Source of the DNA: Lentzea sp. | GTDB lineage: Bacteria; Actinomycetota; Actinomycetes; Mycobacteriales; Pseudonocardiaceae | Direction of reading: 5' to 3' | Length of the DNA: 5,281 nt | Assembly (NCBI GenBank): GCA_030146905.1 | Contig: JASLAV010000649.1 | Span: 1-5,281, forward strand | Part shown: piece by piece, positions 1-5,199 of the stretch | Layout: each line of letters starts with the position of its first letter | How positions within the stretch are numbered: position 1 is the stretch's first letter | Notes under the pieces: generated by a model | Databases searched by the model: none | What the model was told of the DNA's origin: nothing | What the model saw: only the letters and a program-made list of their open reading frames with translations | Position numbers and translations under genes: made by a program

Positions 1-1
1 C

Positions 2-673
2 ACCGGTGCCGCCGTGCTCGCGACCTCCGGCATGGTCCGCTACGCCGGTCCCGCCGCCGACGCGATCCGCGCCCGCTGGCCGGAGGCCGTCTGCACGGGT
101 TCGATCACGGACGCGGGCCGCGTCCAGGCCTGGGTCGTCGGGCCCGGCACGGGCACCGGCAGCTCGTCCACCGAGGTGCTGCGGTTCGTGCTGGACGCGA
201 ACGTCCCGGTGGTCGCCGACGCGGACGCCATCACGCTGCTCGCCCGCAACACCGAGCTCTGGGACGCCCGCGACCCGGACTCCGCGCTGGTGCTGACCCC
301 GCACGACCGCGAGTTCGAACGCCTGGCCGGTCCCGTCGGCCCCGATCGCGTCGCGGCTGCCCGCAAGGCCGCTCAGCGCTTCGACGCCGTGGTGCTGCTC
401 AAGGGCCACCGGACCGTCGTGGCCGCCCCCGACGGGCGGGCGCTGGTCAACTCGGCGACGTCGTCCTGGCCCGCGACGGCCGGATCCGGTGACGTGCTGT
501 CCGGGATCATCGGCGCCCTGCTGGCCGCCGGGCTGGACCCGTTCCTGGCAGCGGGTTCCGCGGCGTACCTGCACGTCCTGGCCGCGGAGCTGGGAGCGGA
601 CGGCGCACCGGTGCCCGCGTCGCGGCTGATGGAGGCGATCCCGGCGGCGATCAGGGCGATCAGGACCCGCTGA
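2..673 (+). CDS. nnrD: ADP/ATP-dependent NAD(P)H-hydrate dehydratase domain (C-terminal part of Nnr), 5' truncated
   Basis: The reading frame is open from the left edge, so only the last 223 residues are present; the true start lies outside. This YjeF C-terminal (ribokinase-like) domain dehydrates the S form of hydrated NADH/NADPH using ADP or ATP, in cytoplasmic metabolite repair. Visible motifs, numbered from the first codon shown: GPGTGTG at about 47-53 (glycine-rich loop), DADAIT at 73-78, LTPHDREF at 98-105 (family LTPHxxE motif), LLKG at 132-135, and AGSGDVLSG at 160-168, whose Asp164 is the expected catalytic base. Typical actinobacterial Nnr is a fusion with an N-terminal epimerase domain (NnrE); that part would lie off the window, so fusion cannot be confirmed. 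The glycine-rich loop and the segment before GSGD (NSATSSWPAT) are slightly divergent from the common NPTGNPGMAT form. The stop is 2 bp from the stop of the converging gene. The family call is confident. Confidence 0.93.
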   Translation, partial: TGAAVLATSGMVRYAGPAADAIRARWPEAVCTGSITDAGRVQAWVVGPGTGTGSSSTEVLRFVLDANVPVVADADAITLLARNTELWDARDPDSALVLTPHDREFERLAGPVGPDRVAAARKAAQRFDAVVLLKGHRTVVAAPDGRALVNSATSSWPATAGSGDVLSGIIGALLAAGLDPFLAAGSAAYLHVLAAELGADGAPVPASRLMEAIPAAIRAIRTR

Positions 674-675
674 CC

Positions 676-1299
676 TCAGACCACGGAGAACCCGGCCGGC
701 AGATCCCGCCTCCCCGTCAACGCGAGCAGCACCGGCTGACCGCCGCCGGTGACCGCTGCCAGCCGGGCGGCCAGCGCCGCCGACTCGGCGAGCGCGTCGA
801 CGGGCAGGTCGACACGGACGTCCGCGGCGCGTGCGACGTCCATGCTGTGCACGACCAGCTCGAACGTCCTGGTGGGGAGCCAGCTGCCGAGCCGCATGCC
901 GCCGGCCGCCGTGGTGACCAGCGCGTCCGGATCGGCGGCGGCGACGGCGGCGACGGCACGTTCGGCCAACCGCCGGACCTGACCGGCCGGCTGGTCGCCG
1001 AGACGTGCGCCCCAGTCCCGGGCATCGGTGGAGGACCGCGCGACGACGGCCTGGAGGAAGGCGGGGTCCACGGTCTTCGCCAGGGCGTAGTAGCCCTCCG
1101 GCGTGGTGATGTCCTCGGTGGTGGCCGGGCGGCCGAGCGCCTCGGTGACCCCGGCCAGCCCGGCGGAGACGGTGTGGCCGACCAGGTCGCGCAACGTCCA
1201 GCTCCCGAGGCCCAGTCCGGACAGGCGGTCGGCGGGCAGCGTGCCCACCAGGTCGGCGAAGACGTGCGCGGTTGCCGCGAAGGTGTGCTGTGGGCCCAT
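676..1299 (-). CDS. Maleylpyruvate isomerase / DinB-like mycothiol-dependent family protein
   Basis: A 207-residue protein with the four-helix DinB/MDMPI fold pattern. The N-terminal segment W34-T-L-R-D-L-V-G-H42 matches the family W..RDL..H signature, and F146-E147-L-V-V-H151-S-M-D154 matches the second metal-ligand segment. His42, Glu147 and His151 would form the divalent metal site used by mycothiol-dependent isomerases and S-transferases. Members act in the cytoplasm on diverse substrates, and the sequence does not reveal this one's substrate. The start chosen is ATG (complement of 1297-1299). The open frame continues upstream, but the extra residues are arginine- and serine-rich with no family character and run across the alr start. 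No clear Shine-Dalgarno sequence precedes the ATG. The gene is transcribed opposite to everything around it, diverging from alr and converging on nnr, so it looks like an accessory insertion into the nnr-alr block. Family call confident, function unknown. Confidence 0.85.
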   Translation of the reverse strand: MGPQHTFAATAHVFADLVGTLPADRLSGLGLGSWTLRDLVGHTVSAGLAGVTEALGRPATTEDITTPEGYYALAKTVDPAFLQAVVARSSTDARDWGARLGDQPAGQVRRLAERAVAAVAAADPDALVTTAAGGMRLGSWLPTRTFELVVHSMDVARAADVRVDLPVDALAESAALAARLAAVTGGGQPVLLALTGRRDLPAGFSVV

Positions 1300-1423
1300 G
1301 TCGTCAGCATGGCGGGGCGCGCGGCACCAGGGCCGGTGCTTCGCGCTGGGCGAAAAGCGGGCGCGTCCGTGCGAGTTGCGCCATAGCCGCTGTTCGCGGC
1401 TGTCATGGCACGATGAACAGGTT
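1300..1423. promoter_or_regulatory. Divergent intergenic region between the mycothiol-family gene and alr
   Basis: These 124 bp separate two divergent starts and must hold the promoter of the minus-strand gene and probably one for alr. Two small inverted repeats are visible. TTCGC-(5)-GCGAA lies at 1340-1354. A perfect 6-bp AGCCGC-tgttc-GCGGCT lies at 1385-1401, ending 22 nt before the alr ATG. Either could be an operator half-site pair or, in the alr transcript, a short hairpin. A weak sigma-70-like pair for alr may be TTGCGC (1376-1381) with TGTCAT (1401-1406), but the 19-bp spacer is long and the match poor. No strong Shine-Dalgarno precedes alr: AGG at 1419-1421 is only 2 nt from the ATG. 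The promoter assignment is weak; the divergent arrangement itself is certain. Confidence 0.4.
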
Positions 1424-2509
1424 ATGGCCCGTTCAGAAGTTGTCGTCGACCTAGGCGCGCTGAGGCACAACGTCGCCCTGCTCGCCGGTCTCGCTCCTGC
1501 CGCCGACACGATGGCCGTCGTCAAGGCGGACGGCTACGGCCACGGCGCGGTGGAGGTCGCACGCGCGGCCCTCGAAGCGGGCGCGACCTGGCTCGGTTCG
1601 TGTTCCACGCAGGAAGCACTGGCGCTGCGCGCGGCCGGGATCCAGGCCCCGATCCTGGCCTGGCTCGACGCACCGGACGAGGACCTCGCCGCCGGCATCG
1701 CCGCCGACGTCGACATGTCCGTCTCCTCGCTGTCCGACCTGCGCAGGGTCGAGGTGGCCGCCGAGGAGGCCGACGCACGGCCCCGTCTGCACCTCAAGAT
1801 CGACACCGGCCTGAGCCGCAACGGCTGCCAGCCGCACGACTGGCCGGAGCTCGTCGAGGCCGCGAGCAAGCACGAGGTCGTCGCGATCTGGTCGCACCTC
1901 GCGTCCGCGGACGTGATCGGCGACCCGTCGATCGACCTGCAGGCCAAGCGGTTCGACGACGCCTACCGGGTGGCTCGCGCCGCCGGGCTCGACCCGCGGC
2001 GCCACATCGCCAACTCCGCGGCCCTGCTCACGAGGCCGGACCTGCACTTCGACCTGGTCAGGCCGGGCATCGCGGTCTACGGCCTGAACCCGGTGCCGAC
2101 AGGGCACGACCTGAGGCCGGTCATGAGCTTCCGGTCCAGGGTGGCGCTCACGAAACGTATCCCCGCCGGCGAGTCGGTGTCCTACGGGATGACATGGACC
2201 GCTCAGAAGGACACGACGCTGGCGCTGGTGCCCGCCGGGTATGCCGACGGTGTCCCGAGGGCGCTCTCCGGCCGGATGGAGGTGCTGCTGGAAGGCAGGC
2301 GCCGTCCGGTTGTCGGTCGTGTCTGCATGGACCAGGTCGTAGTGGACTGCGGGGACGACGAGATCCGCGAGGGTGCCGAGGTCGTCCTGTTCGGCGACGG
2401 GAGCCGCGGGGAGCCGACGGCGACGGAGTGGGCGGAGCTGACCGGGACGATCGACTACGAGATCGTCTGCGGGATGTACCGGCCGCGGGTGCGGAGGATC
2501 TACACGTGA
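1424..2509 (+). CDS. alr: Alanine racemase (PLP-dependent)
   Basis: Interconverts L- and D-alanine in the cytoplasm, supplying D-Ala for peptidoglycan; it is the known target of D-cycloserine. At 361 residues it has normal family length. The N-terminal TIM-barrel carries the PLP-binding motif AVVKADGYGHG, with Lys34 forming the Schiff base. KIDTGLSRNG (125-134) is the conserved strand carrying the active-site Arg132. HIANSAA (194-200) and VRPGIAVYG (212-220) are further family blocks. The C-terminal beta domain holds VSYGMTW, with Tyr254 as the second catalytic base, and GRVCMDQ (298-304). The start is ATG 1424: it gives the usual length and the typical N-terminus (VVVDLGALRHN). The frame is open further upstream, but those codons lie in the divergent spacer and the opposite gene. 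The stop overlaps the next start by 4 bp, and a gene for a cell-envelope-facing hydrolase follows. All key residues are present. Confidence 0.97.
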   Translation: MARSEVVVDLGALRHNVALLAGLAPAADTMAVVKADGYGHGAVEVARAALEAGATWLGSCSTQEALALRAAGIQAPILAWLDAPDEDLAAGIAADVDMSVSSLSDLRRVEVAAEEADARPRLHLKIDTGLSRNGCQPHDWPELVEAASKHEVVAIWSHLASADVIGDPSIDLQAKRFDDAYRVARAAGLDPRRHIANSAALLTRPDLHFDLVRPGIAVYGLNPVPTGHDLRPVMSFRSRVALTKRIPAGESVSYGMTWTAQKDTTLALVPAGYADGVPRALSGRMEVLLEGRRRPVVGRVCMDQVVVDCGDDEIREGAEVVLFGDGSRGEPTATEWAELTGTIDYEIVCGMYRPRVRRIYT

Positions 2510-3603
2510 AGCCGGTGTGGAAGGTCGTCGGGTGGGTCGGCGGCGCCCTCGGCGCGGCCGTCGCCGGTGCCGCGGTCGCCCAGACCGCGAAGGTGTCGCA
2601 CGAGCGCAAGACCGCGTCCGACAGCCTTTCCGAGGAGCCGCTGGGGCAGCTCCGGCCGGACCGCGAGTCGACGGTGGCGGCGGAGGACGGCGTGCCGCTG
2701 TCGGTCGAGGAGGTCGACCCCGCCGACGGCGGCGAGCCGGACATCACGGTCGTGCTGGTGCACGGGTTCGCCCTGGACCGCCGCTGCTGGCACTTCCAGC
2801 GCCGTGACCTCGCCGAGCTGTTCGACCCGCGCGTGCACCAGGTCCTCTACGACCAGCGCAGCCACGGCCGGTCCGGCCGCTCCACCGCGGACGGCAGCAC
2901 GATCGACCAGCTCGCGCTCGACCTCGACTCGGTGATCCGGTCGATCGCTCCGGAGGGACCGCTGGTGCTCGTCGGACACTCCATGGGCGGCATGACGATC
3001 ATGGCGCTGGCCGAGAAGCAGCCGGAGCTGTTCGAGGAACGGGTGCGCGGCGTCGCGTTGATCGGCACGGCCGCCGGTGCCGTGGGTGGCGCGGGGCTGC
3101 CGAAGTCCGTGCTGTCGCGGTACAACCCCGTGACGCTCGGCGTCGGACGGCTCGCGAGCGTGCAGCCCGGTCTCGTCGAGTGGGTCCGCAAGAGCGCGAG
3201 GAGCCTGACCTGGAGCGGGATCCGCGCGCTGGCGTTCGGTGACCGCAAGGTCGCACCGTCCCTCGTGGACCTCATGGAGAAGATGATCAACGCGACGACG
3301 GTCAAGGTGCTCACCGAGTTCCTGGAGACCCTCGGCACGCACGACCGCTACAAGGCGCTGGCCGGTCTGCGGCACTGCGAGGTGCTGATCCTGAGCGGTG
3401 ACGCCGACAAGCTGACGCCGTTCTCGCACGCGGAGAGGATGGCCGAGGAGATGCCCCACGCCACCCTGGTCAGGGCCCCCGGTGCCGGGCACATGGTGAT
3501 GATGGAGCAGGCTGATCTGGTCAACGACCACCTGGTCGCGCTCGTCGAACGCTGCGCGACCGATCGCGGGGAGAGTCGGAAGAAGTGGTGGCGGCGAGCG
3601 TGA
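2506..3603 (+). CDS. Membrane-anchored alpha/beta-fold hydrolase
   Basis: A 365-residue serine hydrolase of the alpha/beta fold. The N-terminus K2-P-V-W-K6 followed by a Gly/Ala/Val-rich hydrophobic stretch (about 7-27) is either a single membrane anchor or a signal peptide. About 50 polar residues then lead to the catalytic domain. Visible elements are HGF (86-88, oxyanion loop), YDQRSHGRS (115-123), nucleophile elbow GHSMGG with Ser159, acid Asp301 in GDADKLTP, and His329 in GAGHMVMM. The triad is complete. Residues 190-285 form the variable lid, so the substrate (ester, lipid or amide) cannot be read from sequence. The start is GTG 2506: GGAGG at 2493-2497 lies 8 nt upstream, and the GTGA overlap with the alr stop suggests translational coupling. 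A hydrolase in this slot between alr and tsaE is common in actinobacteria and its role is not established. The tail (RKKWWRRA) is strongly basic. Confidence 0.92.
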   Translation: MKPVWKVVGWVGGALGAAVAGAAVAQTAKVSHERKTASDSLSEEPLGQLRPDRESTVAAEDGVPLSVEEVDPADGGEPDITVVLVHGFALDRRCWHFQRRDLAELFDPRVHQVLYDQRSHGRSGRSTADGSTIDQLALDLDSVIRSIAPEGPLVLVGHSMGGMTIMALAEKQPELFEERVRGVALIGTAAGAVGGAGLPKSVLSRYNPVTLGVGRLASVQPGLVEWVRKSARSLTWSGIRALAFGDRKVAPSLVDLMEKMINATTVKVLTEFLETLGTHDRYKALAGLRHCEVLILSGDADKLTPFSHAERMAEEMPHATLVRAPGAGHMVMMEQADLVNDHLVALVERCATDRGESRKKWWRRA

Positions 3604-4061
3604 AGACCGTCGAACTGCCCCTGGTGGAGGACACCGAGGAGTTCGGGCGCAAGCTGGGTGAAGTCGTGCGGGCAGGCGACCTGCTGCTGCTCGCGGGACC
3701 GTTGGGAGCGGGCAAGACGGCGTTCGTGCGCGGTCTGGCGCGCGGCATGGGCGTGCAGGGCCGGGTGTCCTCGCCGACGTTCGTCGTCGCGCGCGTCCAC
3801 GAGCCGGCAGAGGACGGCAGGGGCGTGCGGCTCGTGCACGTCGACGCGTACCGGCTCGGCGGTCACCTGGACGAGCTGGACGACCTCGACCTGGACACCG
3901 ACCTGGTCGACGCGGTGGTGGCGGTCGAGTGGGGCGAGGGCGTCGCGGAACGCCTGAACGAAGATCATCTCCTGATCCGCCTCGAACGCGGAACCGACGA
4001 CGTTCGCACAGCTCAGCTGATCCCGCAGGGCGACTGGACCACCCGTACCCTGCCGGTGTGA
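3585..4061 (+). CDS. tsaE: tRNA threonylcarbamoyladenosine biosynthesis ATPase TsaE
   Basis: ATPase that works with TsaB and TsaD to install N6-threonylcarbamoyl on A37 of ANN-decoding tRNAs, in the cytoplasm. The protein is up to 158 residues, normal for the family. Walker A is GPLGAGKT (38-45, with Lys44 and Thr45), followed by the family switch motif VSSPTF (61-66), HVDAYRL (85-91, with the conserved Asp87 and Tyr89), and VVAVEWGE (111-118). The aspartate-rich stretch 96-109 precedes the VEWGE strand as in relatives. The start is uncertain among three in-frame GTGs at 3585, 3588 and 3600. GGAAG at 3578-3582 best spaces to 3588 (5 nt), while GTG 3600 would give a 4-bp GTGA overlap with the hydrolase stop. 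The outermost is reported. All options overlap the hydrolase end, so translation is probably coupled. The product identity does not depend on the choice. Confidence 0.95.
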   Translation: MVAASVKTVELPLVEDTEEFGRKLGEVVRAGDLLLLAGPLGAGKTAFVRGLARGMGVQGRVSSPTFVVARVHEPAEDGRGVRLVHVDAYRLGGHLDELDDLDLDTDLVDAVVAVEWGEGVAERLNEDHLLIRLERGTDDVRTAQLIPQGDWTTRTLPV

Positions 4062-4085
4062 CGCCGTCCAGCTCATGGGGTGAAG

Positions 4086-4100
4086 CCCGTCAAGGACGGG
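4086..4100 (+). promoter_or_regulatory. Perfect 6-bp hairpin in the leader of the small secreted gene
   Basis: CCCGTC-aag-GACGGG forms a compact GC-rich stem with a 3-nt loop, 24 nt after the tsaE stop and 25 nt before the next ATG. No T-run follows, so it is not a classic intrinsic terminator. It could stabilise or partition the tsaE 3' end, or shape the leader of the downstream gene. It is immediately followed by GC-rich sequence and then the GGAAG ribosome binding site (4117-4121). No function is shown by sequence alone. Confidence 0.35.
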
Positions 4101-4125
4101 AGCGCCGCGGGCCGATGGAAGTCAC

Positions 4126-4455
4126 ATGATCAACAAGACGCTCCTCGCGACCGCCGCCGTCGGCGGCGCCGCGCTGGTCGCCTTGGTCCCCGCCTCCGCA
4201 GGCACGCACCGCCACGGTGGCGTCGCCGAGAAGCTGTGCGCCGCGCCGTGGCACTGGAACGGCCCGCTCTCGTTGCTGCACGAGGGTCACGCCCCTGGTT
4301 ACGCCGCGTGCGACGACCACGGCCGTGGCGGCTCGGACATCAGCGTGCTCAACGACGTCTGCTCCACGCCGTGGCACTCGAACGGCCCGCTGGAGATCCT
4401 CACGGTCGACCACACGCCGTCCTCCGCGGCCTGCGACCGCGACCCGGCCGGCTGA
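4126..4455 (+). CDS. Small secreted protein with two C-x4-H-x11-H-x6-C repeats, unknown function
   Basis: A 109-residue protein I do not recognise. Residues 1-25 form a clear Sec signal peptide: N-terminal Lys4, a hydrophobic core (about 5-21) and an ASA|G cleavage site after Ala25. The mature protein, about 84 residues, holds two modules, residues 35-63 and 76-104, identical at 15 of 29 positions. Each has the same spacing: C38-H43-H55-C62 and C79-H84-H96-C103. Shared blocks are PWHxNGPL and AACD. Eight histidines and four cysteines in so short a chain suggest two disulfides outside the cell, possibly with metal binding by the histidines; both are inference. The start is ATG 4126 with GGAAG at 4117-4121, 4 nt upstream. 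It lies between tsaE and tsaB, separated by 64 and 63 bp. The signal peptide, duplication and high-GC codon use make it a real gene. Chaplins were considered but the cysteine spacing differs. Confidence 0.85.
   Translation: MINKTLLATAAVGGAALVALVPASAGTHRHGGVAEKLCAAPWHWNGPLSLLHEGHAPGYAACDDHGRGGSDISVLNDVCSTPWHSNGPLEILTVDHTPSSAACDRDPAG
4228..4437 (+). repeat. Two-copy internal repeat in the secreted protein gene
   Basis: Codons 35-63 (4228-4314) and 76-104 (4351-4437) encode homologous 29-residue modules offset by exactly 41 codons, 123 bp. At DNA level the central 25 bases, 4244-4268 and 4367-4391, are identical except for one base (G4256 versus C4379), which changes Trp44 to Ser. The rest of the modules has diverged much more. 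This indicates an intragenic duplication whose core encoding PWHxNGPL is either strongly constrained or has been homogenised. Confidence 0.85.
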
Positions 4456-4498
4456 CGGCCCCACGGTCGTGAGTGGTCACTGCGAGGCCGTCACGACC
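4453..4498 (+). terminator. Stem-loop region with two competing 8-bp stems after the secreted gene
   Basis: Stem A pairs TGACGGCC (4453-4460, starting at the stop codon) with GGCCGTCA (4486-4493). Stem B pairs GGTCGTGA (4465-4472) with TCACGACC (4491-4498). Both are perfect. They share 4491-4493, so they cannot form together. Stem A's loop can also hold a small GTGA-gtgg-TCAC hairpin (4469-4480). No T-run follows, which is common for actinobacterial terminators, so termination is plausible but not proven. The structure ends 20 nt before the tsaB GTG and could instead act on tsaB expression. Confidence 0.45.
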
Positions 4499-4501
4499 TC
4501 G

Positions 4502-4518
4502 TACTACTCTGGACAATC
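4502..4518 (+). promoter_or_regulatory. Candidate -10 element just upstream of tsaB (possible leaderless start)
   Basis: The spacer before tsaB has a locally AT-richer segment with TACTCT at 4505-4510, fitting the TAnnnT actinobacterial -10 pattern. It ends 8 nt before the GTG at 4519. A transcript starting at or near the GTG would be leaderless, which is frequent in actinobacteria. No recognisable -35 box is seen, and only a poor Shine-Dalgarno (GGA at 4511-4513) is present. Weak evidence. Confidence 0.25.
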
Positions 4519-5199
4519 GTGCTAGTGCTCGCCGTCGACACGGCCACCCCCGCAGTCACCGCCGGTGTGGTCGAACTCGCGCCCGACTCGCCGCCGCGCC
4601 TGCTCGCGAAGCGGGTGACGCTCAACGCCAAGGCGCACGGCGAGCTGCTCACCCCGCACATCAGCGACTCGCTCGCCGAGGCGGGCAGGACCTTCGCCGA
4701 CCTCGACGCGATCGTCGTCGGTGCGGGGCCCGGACCGTTCACAGGCCTGCGGGTCGGCCTCGCCACCGCCGCCGCGCTCGGCCAGGCCCTCAACCGCCCG
4801 GTCTACCCGGTCGCCACGACCGACGCGATCGCCAGGGACGCGGCCAGCGGCCACCCCCTGCTCGTCGCGACCGACGCGCGGCGCAAGGAGGTCTACTGGG
4901 CCGCCTACGACGCCGCCGGTCGCCGCACGGACGGTCCGCACGTCGAGCGCCCGCAGGACCTCGCGGAGAAGCTGCCGTCCATGGGCGTGCACCAGGCGAC
5001 GGGCGAGGGCGCCGAGATCTACCGGGACGTCCTCGGCTTGGAGCTCCTCCAAGCCAAGCACCCGAGCCCGGAGGGCCTGGTCGCCGTCGTGGCGGCCGAG
5101 GTGCTCGCGAAGGCCCGTCCCGCCGCGCTGACCCCGCTGTACCTGCGCCGTCCCGACGCCGTGGAGCCCACCGGGCGCAAGCGGGTGACCAGGGCATGA
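4519..5199 (+). CDS. tsaB: tRNA threonylcarbamoyladenosine biosynthesis protein TsaB
   Basis: Non-catalytic ASKHA-fold partner that dimerises with TsaD and, with TsaE, transfers the threonylcarbamoyl group to A37 of tRNA. At 226 residues it has normal length. Diagnostic features are the N-terminal strand LVLAVDTATPA (2-12), KAHGELLTPHI (38-48), the hallmark GAGPGPFTGLRVGLATA (68-84, family GxGPGSFTGLRxG), the strand VATDARRKEVYWA (116-128), and the C-terminal PLYLRRPDAVEP (206-217). The start is GTG 4519, which begins directly at the conserved first strand; the second codon is CTA, rare in this GC-rich background. No good Shine-Dalgarno lies upstream. The stop overlaps the rimI ATG by 4 bp (ATGA), giving likely translational coupling. 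It is separated from tsaE by the small secreted gene and two structured spacers, so it may have its own promoter. Confidence 0.96.
   Translation: MLVLAVDTATPAVTAGVVELAPDSPPRLLAKRVTLNAKAHGELLTPHISDSLAEAGRTFADLDAIVVGAGPGPFTGLRVGLATAAALGQALNRPVYPVATTDAIARDAASGHPLLVATDARRKEVYWAAYDAAGRRTDGPHVERPQDLAEKLPSMGVHQATGEGAEIYRDVLGLELLQAKHPSPEGLVAVVAAEVLAKARPAALTPLYLRRPDAVEPTGRKRVTRA

Noticed and set aside
1103..1423. Upstream in-frame extension of alr (107 codons)
   Set aside because: It runs through the divergent spacer and antisense to the mycothiol-family gene, and alanine racemases start at the VVVDLGALRHN region. ATG 1424 gives normal length.
1300..1524. N-terminal extension of the minus-strand mycothiol-family gene (75 codons)
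   Set aside because: It would overlap the alr start on the other strand and carries no family sequence; the ATG at 1299 gives the usual N-terminus.
1600..2505. The hydrolase frame stays open upstream through most of alr
   Set aside because: The translated upstream part is Arg/Gly/Pro-rich shadow sequence of alr. The GTG at 2506 has a strong GGAGG and begins directly at the anchor segment.
2500..3531. Long open frame on the minus strand (343 codons) opposite the hydrolase
   Set aside because: It mirrors a well-supported gene with a complete catalytic triad; its translation is Arg/His/Val-rich with no domain. This is typical of antisense frames in high-GC DNA.
4075..4083. Two-codon upstream reading frame ATG-GGG-TGA in the leader of the secreted gene
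   Set aside because: No ribosome binding site and expected by chance; nothing supports its translation.
4000..4125. Possible c-di-AMP (ydaO-type) riboswitch, suggested by GGGGTGAA followed by a hairpin before a secreted-protein gene
   Set aside because: Only one short block resembles the motif. The 3' block around CAGCTAACC is missing, and the 5' half would have to lie within tsaE. A cmsearch with Rfam RF00379 over 3950-4130 would settle it: a significant hit would overturn the rejection.
4126..4455. Chaplin or rodlin identity for the small secreted protein
   Set aside because: It is small, secreted and has paired cysteines, but 23 residues lie between the cysteines rather than the shorter chaplin spacing, and the Val/Asn-rich, Gly-rich chaplin sequence is absent.
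4090..4464. Minus-strand open frame opposite the secreted gene
   Set aside because: Arg/Gly/Val-rich shadow with no signal, whereas the plus strand shows a signal peptide, a ribosome binding site and a conserved duplicated module.
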